NCBI GenBank assembly: GCA_036280655.1
Contig: DASUQI010000020.1
Span: 1-64,000 of the forward strand
Direction: 5' to 3'
Origin: DASSJM01 sp036280655
GTDB lineage: Bacteria > Actinomycetota > UBA4738 > HRBIN12
Length of the DNA stretch: 64,000 nt
The translations under genes and the position numbers were made by a program. Shown here one piece after another: positions 32,936 through 40,572 of this stretch; position 1 is the first letter of the stretch, and every line of letters starts with the position of its first letter. The notes under the pieces are model-generated. The model saw only the letters and a program-made list of their open reading frames with translations, did not search any database and was not told the DNA's origin.

Positions 32936-33756
32936 GGCCGCTTCGGGAACCTCGTGAAGTCCGGGTCGCGCTTCTGCACGTACGCGTCCCGGCCCTCCTG
33001 CGCCTCTTCGGTCATGTAGTAGAGGAGCGTCGCGTCGCCGGCGAGGTGCTGGACGCCGGCGAGCCCGTCCACCCCCGCGTTGTAGCCGGCCTTCAGCAGC
33101 CGGAGCGCGAGCGGGCTCATCCGCAGCATCTCCCGGCACCACCGAACGGTCTCCGCCTCGAGCTGGTCGACCGGCACGACCGTGTTCACGAGCCCCCAGT
33201 CGAGCGCCGTGGCGGCGTCGTACCGGCGACAGAGGAACCAGACCTCCTTCGCGCGCTTCTCGCCGACCTGACGCGCGAGGACGTTGATCCCGTAGCCGCC
33301 GTCGAACGATCCGACCCGCGGCCCGGTCTGGCCGAACTTCGCGTTGTCGGCCGCGATCGTGAGGTCGCAGCACAGATGCAGCACGTGACCGCCGCCGACG
33401 GCGTAGCCCGCGACCATCGCGACCACCGGCTTCGGCATCCTCCGGATCTGGATCTGCAGGTCGAGGACGTTCAGCCGGCCGATCCCCTGTTCGTCGACGT
33501 AGCCGTCGTCGCCGCGGACCTTCTGGTCGCCGCCCGAGCAGAAGGCCTCGGTCCCGCGGCCGGTGAGGACGACGACACCGATCTCCGGGTCGTCGCGCGC
33601 GAGCTCGAACGCGCGCATCATCTCCTTGACCGTGAGGGGCCGGAACGCGTTGCGGACGTCGGGCCGGTCGATCGTGATCTTCGCGATGCTCTCGGCCGTC
33701 TCGAACGCGATGTCGGTGAACTCCTCGACGGTGGTCCACGCGGGGATCGACGTCAT
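32932..33756 (-). CDS. menB: 1,4-Dihydroxy-2-naphthoyl-CoA synthase
   Basis: A 274-residue crotonase-fold enzyme that cyclises o-succinylbenzoyl-CoA. MenB features: ITIDRPDVRNAFRPLTVKEM, the A-loop with FCSGGDQKVRGDDGYVD, oxyanion region GYAVGGGHVLHLCCDLTIAA, and TGPRVGSFDGGYG followed by KEVWFLCRRYDA (conserved Tyr and Asp). The SGGDQ rather than SGGDE is standard for MenB. ATG 33756 has AGGAG ten nt upstream. First gene of the leftward men unit, divergent from menE. Confidence 0.92.
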   Translation of the reverse strand: MTSIPAWTTVEEFTDIAFETAESIAKITIDRPDVRNAFRPLTVKEMMRAFELARDDPEIGVVVLTGRGTEAFCSGGDQKVRGDDGYVDEQGIGRLNVLDLQIQIRRMPKPVVAMVAGYAVGGGHVLHLCCDLTIAADNAKFGQTGPRVGSFDGGYGINVLARQVGEKRAKEVWFLCRRYDAATALDWGLVNTVVPVDQLEAETVRWCREMLRMSPLALRLLKAGYNAGVDGLAGVQHLAGDATLLYYMTEEAQEGRDAYVQKRDPDFTRFPKRP

Positions 33757-33794
33757 GACCGTTCACTCCTAGAGCAGTCGCTCGAACGGTTGGC

Positions 33795-33800
33795 TAGCCT
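33795..33800 (+). promoter_or_regulatory. -10 element (TAGCCT) of menE
   Basis: TAGCCT is 7 nt before GTG 33808. The 51-bp menB/menE gap also holds ACCGTTC (33758-33764) and GAACGGT (33784-33790), an inverted pair that could bind a shared regulator. Confidence 0.4.
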
Positions 33801-33807
33801 AGCGGAT

Positions 33808-34983
33808 GTGTCCCGCCCTCAGCAGACGACGCTCGAGCGCGACGACGTGGTCGCGGTACGCCTCCCACCCGGCACCGAGTGGCTCGACATCGTCGCCGAG
33901 ACCTGGGAAGCCGGGGCGGCGCTGTTCCCGCTCGACCACCGCCTACCGGAACCCATGGCGGCAGAGCTCCTGCACCGGGCGAGACCGACCGTGATCCGGG
34001 ACGCCGACGGCACGAACCGCCTCGTCGGCGAGCCCGCGGGCGAGGACGACGCACTGATCCTGCACACGAGCGGGACGTCCGACGGCCCGAAGCTCGTGCG
34101 CCTCTCGCGGCCGGCGGTCAGGGCGGCTGTCTCGTCGTCGTCCGACGCGCTCGGGGCGACCAGCGAGGACGCGTGGCTCGGTTGTCTCCCGGTTGCCCAC
34201 GTCGGGGGCCTGCTCGTCGTGCTGCGCGGCGTCCTCCTCGGTGCCCCCGTGGAGGTCCTCCCGCGCTTCGATCCGGATGCGATCGCCGCGACCGACGGCG
34301 CCGCCTTCACGTCGCTCGTGCCCACGATGCTCGGGCGGCTCCTCGACGCCGGGATCGACCTCGCGCGGTTCCGAGCGATCCTCATCGGCGGCGCCGCGCT
34401 CTCCCCCGAGGTCCGCGACCGCGCGGAACGGCAGGGCGCGCACGTCGTCGAGACGTACGGGCTCACCGAGAGCTGCGGCGGGGTCGTCTACGACGGCTAC
34501 CCGCTCGAAGGCACCGAGGTGCGGGTCCGCCCGGACGACGAGATCGAGCTTCGGGGACCCACCCTGCTGAGCGGCTACCGACCCGCCGGCGGGCCGCCGC
34601 TGTCCGAGGACGGGTGGCTCCGGACCGGGGACGCGGGCAAGCTCGACGGGCGCGGCCGGCTCCGGACCCTGGGCCGGCTCGACGACGTGATCGTCACGGG
34701 GGGCGAGAAGGTGTCTCCAGGTGAGGTCGAGGCCGTGGTTCTCCAACAAGCCGCCGTACTGGATGCGGCGGTCGCGGGTCTGCCCGACCCCGAATGGGGC
34801 GATCGCGTCGTCGCGTGGATCGTCCCGGTCGACCCGTCGGACCCCCCGACCCTCGATGAGCTGCGCGAGGCGGTCGCGGCCGTGCTCCCCCGGCACGCCG
34901 CCCCCCGGGAGCTCCGGGTGGTCGAACGGCTGCCGATGACGTTCTCGGGCAAGGTACGCCGGGCTGCGCTGCCGCGGGATTGA
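33808..34983 (+). CDS. menE: o-Succinylbenzoate-CoA ligase (short form)
   Basis: A 391-residue adenylate-forming enzyme. The ATP loop is LHTSGTSDGPKLVRLS, the aromatic core VETYGLTESCGGVVYDGYPL, then GWLRTGDAGKLDGRGRLRTLGRLDDVIVTGGEKVSPGEVE and the catalytic Lys end FSGKVRRAAL. It is shorter than usual AMP-binding ligases because the N-terminal subdomain is reduced, as in several actinobacterial MenE proteins. Identity rests on motifs plus the men context. GTG 33808 is preferred over the out-of-frame ATG 33806. Confidence 0.85.
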   Translation: MSRPQQTTLERDDVVAVRLPPGTEWLDIVAETWEAGAALFPLDHRLPEPMAAELLHRARPTVIRDADGTNRLVGEPAGEDDALILHTSGTSDGPKLVRLSRPAVRAAVSSSSDALGATSEDAWLGCLPVAHVGGLLVVLRGVLLGAPVEVLPRFDPDAIAATDGAAFTSLVPTMLGRLLDAGIDLARFRAILIGGAALSPEVRDRAERQGAHVVETYGLTESCGGVVYDGYPLEGTEVRVRPDDEIELRGPTLLSGYRPAGGPPLSEDGWLRTGDAGKLDGRGRLRTLGRLDDVIVTGGEKVSPGEVEAVVLQQAAVLDAAVAGLPDPEWGDRVVAWIVPVDPSDPPTLDELREAVAAVLPRHAAPRELRVVERLPMTFSGKVRRAALPRD

Positions 34984-35027
34984 AGGGGAATAGGCTCCGG
35001 TTATCCTCGGTGGAGGGACTGTCACGC

Positions 35028-35972
35028 ATGGTCGAACAACGCAAGGTCGTCATCCTCGGGTCGGGGCCGGCCGGGTACACCGCCGCCCTGTACGCCGGGC
35101 GAGCGAACCTGAAGCCGCTGGTCCTGAAGGGTCTCGAAGCGGGCGGGCAACTCATGCTGACCACCGACGTCGAGAACTACCCGGGCTTCGTCGACGGGAT
35201 CCTCGGCCCCGAGCTGATGGACGCGTTCGAGAAGCAGGCCGCCCGGTTCGACGCCGAGATCGTCGCCCAGGTCGCCACCCGCGTCGACCTCTCGGAGCGC
35301 CCGTTCGGCGTGTGGTCGGGCGATCAGGAGTGGCGCGCGGAGACCGTGATCCTCTCGACCGGCGCGAGCGCCAAGTGGCTGGACGTCCCGGGCGAGGAGA
35401 CGCTCCGCGGGCGGGGCGTGAGCGCCTGCGCCACGTGCGACGGCTTCTTCTTCCGCGACCGCCGCCTGGTGGTGGTGGGCGGGGGCGACACCGCGATGGA
35501 GGAGGCGACCTTCCTCACGAAGTTCGCGAGCGAGGTCACGATCGTCCATCGCCGCGACGAGTTCCGCGCCTCGAAGATCATGCAGGAGCGCGCGCTCTCG
35601 AACCCGAAGGTCAAGGTGATCTGGGACACCGTGGTCGAGGAGATCTTCGGCAACGGCGCCGTGACCGGCGTGAAGCTCCGGAACGTGAGGACGGACGAGC
35701 AGACGGACTTCGACACGGACGGCGTGTTCATGGCGATCGGGCACACGCCGAACACCGACCTGGTGCGCGGACAGCTCGAGCTCACCGACGCCGGGTACGT
35801 CGTGGTCCGCGAGCCGACGACGCACACGAGCGTCTCCGGCGTGTTCGCGGCCGGCGACGTCACGGACGTGCTGTACCGTCAGGCGGTAACGGCCGCGGGC
35901 CAAGGATGCAAGGCGGCGATGGACGCCGAGCGCTTCCTCGAAGAGGCTGCGCACGCAGAGGGCAACGCATGA
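35028..35972 (+). CDS. trxB: Thioredoxin-disulfide reductase
   Basis: A 314-residue low-Mr thioredoxin reductase. FAD site GSGPAGYTAALYAGRANLKPLVL, redox-active CATC in VSACATCDGFFF, NADPH site VVVGGGDTAMEEATFLTKFA with HRRDEFRASKIMQ, and the second FAD motif GVFAAGDVTDVLYRQAVTAAGQGC. It reduces the thioredoxin encoded next, using NADPH. ATG 35028 is chosen because GGAGGG lies about 10 nt upstream; an upstream ATG-like frame extension adds unrelated residues. trxB-trxA order is as in mycobacteria. Confidence 0.93.
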   Translation: MVEQRKVVILGSGPAGYTAALYAGRANLKPLVLKGLEAGGQLMLTTDVENYPGFVDGILGPELMDAFEKQAARFDAEIVAQVATRVDLSERPFGVWSGDQEWRAETVILSTGASAKWLDVPGEETLRGRGVSACATCDGFFFRDRRLVVVGGGDTAMEEATFLTKFASEVTIVHRRDEFRASKIMQERALSNPKVKVIWDTVVEEIFGNGAVTGVKLRNVRTDEQTDFDTDGVFMAIGHTPNTDLVRGQLELTDAGYVVVREPTTHTSVSGVFAAGDVTDVLYRQAVTAAGQGCKAAMDAERFLEEAAHAEGNA

Positions 35973-35991
35973 CGAGACGAAAGGAACGGAC

Positions 35992-36321
35992 GTGGCGCTG
36001 ATCGGTGACGTGACGGACCAGGACTTCGAGGAGCGGGTGCTCGGCTCGGAGCGGCCGGTGCTGGTGGACTTCTGGGCAGAGTGGTGCGTGCCCTGTCACA
36101 TGGTCTCCCCGGTCGTCGAGGAGATCGGGCGCGACAAGGGCGACGACCTGCAGGTAGCCAAGCTCAACATCGACGAGAACCCGGACGTCACCCGCAAGTA
36201 CGGGGTCATGAGCATCCCCACGCTGATGCTGTTCAAGGACGGCCAGGAGATCGCGCGCGTGGTCGGCGCTCGCGGCAAGGACGCGCTCCTCAAGGAGATC
36301 GACCCGCACGTCGCCGCCTGA
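35992..36321 (+). CDS. trxA: Thioredoxin with WCVPC active site
   Basis: A 109-residue thioredoxin. VLVDFWAEWCVPCHMVSPVVEEI has the active-site dithiol, but with Val in place of Gly (WCVPC instead of WCGPC), which may shift its redox potential. The rest is standard: DENPDVTRKYGVMSIPTLMLFKDGQE (cis-Pro) and VVGARGKDALLKEI. AAAGGAA precedes GTG 35992. It is co-transcribed with trxB (19-bp gap). Confidence 0.9.
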   Translation: MALIGDVTDQDFEERVLGSERPVLVDFWAEWCVPCHMVSPVVEEIGRDKGDDLQVAKLNIDENPDVTRKYGVMSIPTLMLFKDGQEIARVVGARGKDALLKEIDPHVAA

Positions 36322-36339
36322 GGGCACGGCGCTCAGGGC

Positions 36340-37416
36340 TTGTCGCGGGACGCTCCCGAACCTCAGACTCGGGTCGTGGATCTGATCGAGAACGGGGCGC
36401 GGGGCGAGGCCGTTCGCGACGTGCAGCACCGGCTGCTCGGCGCGGGGCTGCGCATCGAACCCGAGGAGCTCGAGGGGACGTTCGGGCGCTCGACCGAGGT
36501 CGCCGTGCGCGAGTTCCAGCGCGCCCGAGGGCTCCCCGACGACGGGATCGTCGGCGCGGACACGTGGGAGCAGCTCGTCGAGGCCGGCTACCGGCTCGGG
36601 GACCGGACGCTGTACCTGCGCTCGCCGGCGTTCCGCGGCGACGACGTCCGCGAGCTCCAGCGGATGCTGAACGCGCTCGGGTTCGACGCTGGCAAGGAGG
36701 ATGGGCTCTTCGGGCCGAGGACGACGTCGGGCGTCCGGGAGTTCCAGCGCAACGTGGCGACCAGGGTCGACGGGATCGTGGGGCTCGACACGGTGCACGA
36801 GATCTCGAGGTACCGGCCCGAGGGGACGAGCCGGGCGTTCGTCCGCGAACAGGAGGCGGCGTTCGGACCCGGGTTCGCGCTCGCCGGCGCCGTCGTCGCG
36901 CTCGACCCGGAGCGCTCGGATGGGGATCCCGACGACCTCTCGCTTCGGGTCGCTCGGATCGTCGCCGACGGATTGCGGCGCCTCGGGGTCCGTCCGCTGC
37001 TCCTGCGGGATCGTCCAGACGCGGTCTCGGTCGCCGATCGCATCCGTCGCGCGAACGCGAGCGAGGCGGCGATCCTCGTCTCCGTGGCGTTCGGGGCGTC
37101 GGAACCCCCGACGCCGGGGGTGGCGTGCTTCCACTACGGGACGCCGACCACCCACTCCCCCATGGGCCGGCGGCTCGCGGACTCGATCTACGAGGCGGCC
37201 GGCCGAGCGCCGGGCGCCGACGGAGGCATCCACCCGCGGTCGATCTCGATCCTGCGGGAGACGCGGATGCCGGCCGTCAGGGTCGAGGCGCCGATCCCGT
37301 CCGCGGACCCGCACGTCGTCGGCGACGAGGCGGCGTTCGCCTCCGAGCTGGGACGGGCGATCGTTCGAGGGATCGAGGCGTTCTCTAAGCCGGCGGCCGA
37401 CCTGGCCCGGCGCTGA
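36340..37416 (+). CDS. cwlM: CwlM-like protein: two peptidoglycan-binding domains plus degenerate amidase_3
   Basis: A 358-residue protein. Two PG_binding_1 repeats (about 18-78 ending VGADTWEQLVEAGY, and 95-155 ending VGLDTVHEISRY) precede an N-acetylmuramoyl-L-alanine amidase-like domain (about 178-350). The first zinc-ligand motif DPGHGG is DPERSD, and the later His motif is absent (ILVSVAFGASE), so catalysis is unlikely. Mycobacterial CwlM in the same place is a cytosolic regulator of MurA and MurJ and has no signal peptide; nor does this one. Start TTG 36340 is tentative; GTG 36376 is possible. Confidence 0.8.
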   Translation: MSRDAPEPQTRVVDLIENGARGEAVRDVQHRLLGAGLRIEPEELEGTFGRSTEVAVREFQRARGLPDDGIVGADTWEQLVEAGYRLGDRTLYLRSPAFRGDDVRELQRMLNALGFDAGKEDGLFGPRTTSGVREFQRNVATRVDGIVGLDTVHEISRYRPEGTSRAFVREQEAAFGPGFALAGAVVALDPERSDGDPDDLSLRVARIVADGLRRLGVRPLLLRDRPDAVSVADRIRRANASEAAILVSVAFGASEPPTPGVACFHYGTPTTHSPMGRRLADSIYEAAGRAPGADGGIHPRSISILRETRMPAVRVEAPIPSADPHVVGDEAAFASELGRAIVRGIEAFSKPAADLARR

Positions 37417-37425
37417 GGCGCCGCG

Positions 37426-37533
37426 TCAGGAGCGGGCCCGGCGGCCGATCGCCAGGAGGAGGAGGCCCAGCACCGCGCCGAGCGCGAGCGCCTTGACGGC
37501 CCTGCGGACCTCGTCACCGGACGGATGAACCAT
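37426..37533 (-). CDS. Predicted 35-aa membrane peptide
   Basis: ATG 37533 to TGA encodes a 35-residue peptide with a charged start (SGDEVRRAVK), one hydrophobic helix (ALALGAVLGLLLLAIG) and a basic end (RRARS). TACGAT lies 6 nt before the ATG (37545-37540), the leaderless pattern seen elsewhere in this window. No family is recognised. Confidence 0.4.
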   Translation of the reverse strand: MVHPSGDEVRRAVKALALGAVLGLLLLAIGRRARS

Positions 37534-37563
37534 GCAGGTATCGTACGCTCGACACGGGTAACC

Positions 37564-37590
37564 GGAACGCGTTGCAGTGCAACGAGTTCC
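37564..37590. terminator. Long inverted repeat after parB
   Basis: GGAAC and CGTTGCA (37564-37576) mirror TGCAACG and GTTCC (37578-37590) around a central G, with one mismatched pair: a near-perfect 27-bp palindrome 20 bp downstream of the parB stop. It may be the parAB terminator, though the absence of a loop also allows a protein-binding site. Confidence 0.4.
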
Positions 37591-37609
37591 GGCTGTTCCC
37601 GGGGGGCCG

Positions 37610-38497
37610 TTAGTCCGGAGCCAGGCCGGGTCCCGAACCGACGACCTCCGAGACGATCCGCTCCAGATCGTCGGCCGATCCGAACTCGATCACGATCTTG
37701 CCCCGCCGCTTCCCCATCTGGATCGTCACCCGGGTGGCGAGCTGCTCGGACAGGATCTCTTCCACCTCCGCGAGCGGATTCTCGCGGGCCTCGGGCACCG
37801 CCGACAGCGTCTGTGCCGCGGCGGTCGCATGGGTCGCCGGATGCTCGAGGTAGTTGCGCACGAGCTCCTCCACCTCACGAACGGAGAGGTCCTCCGCCGC
37901 GATGCGGGTCGCGAGCGTCCGCTGGGCATCCGCGTCGCCGAGCGACAACAGCGTCCTGCCGTGACCGGCCTGGATCCTCCCCTCGGCGACGAGCTGCTGG
38001 ACGTCCGCCGGGAGCTGCAGGAGCCGGATCGTGTTCGCGATGTGTGAGCGGGACATGCCGAGCCGCTCCGCGAGCGTCTCCTGTCGCAGGCCGAGCTCGT
38101 CGAGCAGCTCGCGGAACGCCTCGGCGAGCTCGATCGGATTGAGGTCCTCGCGGTGGATGTTCTCGATCAGCGCCTCGCGGAGCGACTCGGTGTCGTCGCT
38201 CTCGCGGATCACGGCCGGAACCGTCGCGAGGCCGGCGAGCTTGGCGGCGCGGAGCCGGCGCTCGCCGGCGATCAGCTCGAACCCCGTGCCCGCCTTCCGG
38301 ACCACGATCGGTTGCAGGACGCCGACCTCCTGGATCGAGGCCGCGAGGGACTCGAGCGCCTCGTCCTCGAACGAGGTCCTCGGCTGTCGCGGATTCGGGG
38401 CCACGGCCTCGACCGGGATCTCGAGCAGCCCAGTCCCCTCCTCCACCGCGCCCGGCAGCAGCGCCGAGAGCCCACGACCAAGCCCGCCTCGCTTCAT
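37610..38497 (-). CDS. parB: Chromosome-partitioning protein ParB
   Basis: A 295-residue ParB/Spo0J. N-terminal GLGRGLSALLP binds ParA; the CTPase domain has PRTSFEDEALESLAASIQEVGVLQPIVV and GERRLRAAK; EALIENIHREDLNPIELAEAF leads to the HTH GMSRSHIANTIRLLQLP; a C-terminal dimerisation domain ends the protein. It loads at parS as a CTP-gated clamp. A parS site is 2 kb away at the rsmG start. ATG 38497 overlaps parA by 4 bp. Confidence 0.92.
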   Translation of the reverse strand: MKRGGLGRGLSALLPGAVEEGTGLLEIPVEAVAPNPRQPRTSFEDEALESLAASIQEVGVLQPIVVRKAGTGFELIAGERRLRAAKLAGLATVPAVIRESDDTESLREALIENIHREDLNPIELAEAFRELLDELGLRQETLAERLGMSRSHIANTIRLLQLPADVQQLVAEGRIQAGHGRTLLSLGDADAQRTLATRIAAEDLSVREVEELVRNYLEHPATHATAAAQTLSAVPEARENPLAEVEEILSEQLATRVTIQMGKRRGKIVIEFGSADDLERIVSEVVGSGPGLAPD

Positions 38498-39930
38498 GGC
38501 CTTCCTCCTCTACGGAACAGCCCTCGCAGCCGCTTCCCCGTCTTCTCGCCCTCCTGCCGATCGGCCGGCTCCTCTCCGTCCGGTTCAGGGTCCGGCGCCT
38601 CGGCGGGCGTCCACCGCGCTGCTTCCGAAGCCTCGACCACGACTCCAGGTCCCGAGCCCTCGTGCTCGCCCTTACCCAGCCCACCGACGGTGGGTTCCGC
38701 CTCCGCCACGGCCGACGGGGGCTCGACCTGAGCCTCCTGCGGAGTGTCATCGGCAGCGGGCTCCGGCGCCACCGGCTCCTGAGGCCTCGGGGCGTCCTCG
38801 ACGGTCACCTCGTCCGCTCGGCCCGCTTCATCCGTGTCCCCCCTGGCGGGCTCTGGGGCTTCGGCTTCGGCTGGGGCCTCGCCCTCGTCCTCGCGGTTCG
38901 GCGCCTCCTCGTCGGGCCACGCCACCAGGGGCCGGGGTGCACGTGCGACCACCGGTTCGGGCGGCTCCACCACGATCTCGGGGATCTCCTCCATCGCCGG
39001 CAGCGGGGACTCGTCCGGAGGCCGCTCGTGGACCTCGCGCGCGAGCTGCCGGTAGGACTCGGCGCCCTTGGAGTTCGGATCGTAGCTCGTGATCGGCAGG
39101 CCGAAGCCGGGGGCCTCGGAGAGGCGGACCGTCCTCGGGATGATCGTCCGATACACGCGGTCGCCGAAGTACTTCCGCACCTCCTCGACCACCTGCTCCG
39201 AGAGCTTGGTCCGGGGGTCGAACATCGTCATCACGATGCCGGTGAGGCGGAGGCCCGTGTTCACGTTCTGCTGTACCAGTCGGACGTTCCGCAGGAGTTG
39301 ACCCAGGCCCTCGAGCGCGTAGTACTCGCACTGGATCGGCACGATGAGCTCCTCGGCCGCGGCGAGGGCGTTCACCGTCAGCAGGCCGAGCGACGGAGGG
39401 CAGTCGAGGAAGACGTAGTCGAACACGCCGTTCCGGAGCGGATCGATCGCCCGAGCGAGGCGCTGCTCCCTTGAGAACTGGCTCACGAGCTCGATCTCGG
39501 CGCCGGCGAGGTCGATCGTGGACGGGATCGCGAACAGGTTCTCGAGCGGCGTGGGGACGATGGCGCCCTCGATCGGCGCATCGGCGGCGAGCACGTCGTA
39601 GACGGTCACGTCGCGGGCCTCGTGCCTGATCCCGAGGCCTGTCGAGGCGTTCCCCTGAGGGTCGAGGTCCACGACCAGGACCCGGTGCCGCTGTTCTGCC
39701 AGCGCGGCGCCGAGGCTCACGGCGGTCGTGCTCTTGCCGACGCCGCCCTTCTGGTTCGCGACCGCGATGATGCGCGCGACGCGAGCGCCGTCTCCGTTGG
39801 GGGCAGCCTTGGGCGCGGCCTTCCTGGCTGCCGCCTTTGACTTCCGTTGCGTCGCAGTGCGCTCGGCAGCGGACTTCTTGGAGGTGGACGACGACGGACG
39901 GGCTGCCCGGGGGGCGGAGGGCTTCGTCAC
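38494..39930 (-). CDS. parA: ParA/Soj ATPase with long acidic C-terminal tail
   Basis: A 478-residue ParA. A basic Ser/Lys/Ala-rich N-terminal extension (about 50 residues) precedes the deviant Walker A NQKGGVGKSTTAVSLG; VLVVDLDPQGNASTGLG and FDYVFLDCPPSLG are the other ATPase motifs, and DNA-binding residues lie near VRKYFGDRVYRTIIPRTVRLSEAP. ATPase homology ends near residue 300; about 175 further residues are Pro/Glu/Ala-rich, closing with the basic KRLRGLFRRGG. Usual ParA proteins are 260-310 residues. GTG 39930 overlaps the rsmG stop. Confidence 0.9.
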   Translation of the reverse strand: MTKPSAPRAARPSSSTSKKSAAERTATQRKSKAAARKAAPKAAPNGDGARVARIIAVANQKGGVGKSTTAVSLGAALAEQRHRVLVVDLDPQGNASTGLGIRHEARDVTVYDVLAADAPIEGAIVPTPLENLFAIPSTIDLAGAEIELVSQFSREQRLARAIDPLRNGVFDYVFLDCPPSLGLLTVNALAAAEELIVPIQCEYYALEGLGQLLRNVRLVQQNVNTGLRLTGIVMTMFDPRTKLSEQVVEEVRKYFGDRVYRTIIPRTVRLSEAPGFGLPITSYDPNSKGAESYRQLAREVHERPPDESPLPAMEEIPEIVVEPPEPVVARAPRPLVAWPDEEAPNREDEGEAPAEAEAPEPARGDTDEAGRADEVTVEDAPRPQEPVAPEPAADDTPQEAQVEPPSAVAEAEPTVGGLGKGEHEGSGPGVVVEASEAARWTPAEAPDPEPDGEEPADRQEGEKTGKRLRGLFRRGGRP

Positions 39931-40544
39931 TGCCGGGCCATGATAACGAGCGGCCCTCCGCTTTCAAGCACGGGCGTGCTGAGCACCTCGAGGACCGGCG
40001 TCCGTGTCCGCAGGTCCTCCGGCCGCTCCCCCCGGCCGGCGAAGTAGAGGAGCCGACCCCCCGGCCGCAGGAGTGGTTCGGCGATCCCCCAGGCCCTCGG
40101 CGCCGGGGCAAACGCCCGGGCGAGGCACGCGTCGACGGGCTCGGTGAGCGTTTCCGCGCGGACGCCGAGGACGCCCGCGTTGGACAGCCCGAGCTCGGCG
40201 ACCGCGAGCTCGAGGAACGCCACGCGTCGTCGCCGGCTGTCGACGAGCCCGACCCTGAGGCCAGGGAGGCTGACCGCAACGACGATCCCGGGCAGGCCGG
40301 CACCCGATCCGAGGTCATAGGCGTCCCTCGCCCCCGCGAGCGGCGCGACGGCGCGAAGCGAATCCAGGACGTGCCGAACGCGGATCCTCCCGACGTCCCC
40401 CTTGGCCACGAGACCCGTCGAGACCGCCCGCTCCTCCAGCAGGCGCTCGTACGCGAGGAGCTTGGCGAGCTGCCGTTCACCGAGGTCGGCGCCCAGTTCG
40501 CCCGCCTGGGCGCGCAGGACCGCGGCGTCCGAGGCATGTTTCAC
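39927..40544 (-). CDS. rsmG: 16S rRNA (guanine527-N7)-methyltransferase
   Basis: A 205-residue RsmG/GidB. RHVLDSLRAV, motif I AYDLGSGAGLPGIVVAVSLP, VDSRRRRVAFLELAVAELGL and ARAFAPAPRAWGIAEPLLRPGG are family signatures. It methylates G527 of 16S rRNA with SAM; loss gives low-level streptomycin resistance in other bacteria. The GTG start codon lies inside the parS site. Order jag-rsmG-parA-parB is typical. Confidence 0.9.
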   Translation of the reverse strand: MKHASDAAVLRAQAGELGADLGERQLAKLLAYERLLEERAVSTGLVAKGDVGRIRVRHVLDSLRAVAPLAGARDAYDLGSGAGLPGIVVAVSLPGLRVGLVDSRRRRVAFLELAVAELGLSNAGVLGVRAETLTEPVDACLARAFAPAPRAWGIAEPLLRPGGRLLYFAGRGERPEDLRTRTPVLEVLSTPVLESGGPLVIMARQ

Positions 40545-40552
40545 GTGAAACG
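40537..40552. other. parS centromere site
   Basis: Fifteen of 16 bases match the universal parS palindrome TGTTTCACGTGAAACA; only the last base differs (G). It spans the rsmG start codon, as in many bacteria, and lies 2.8 kb from dnaA. ParB should load here. Confidence 0.85.
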
Positions 40553-40572
40553 GGAACTTGAGGTCCGGGCGC

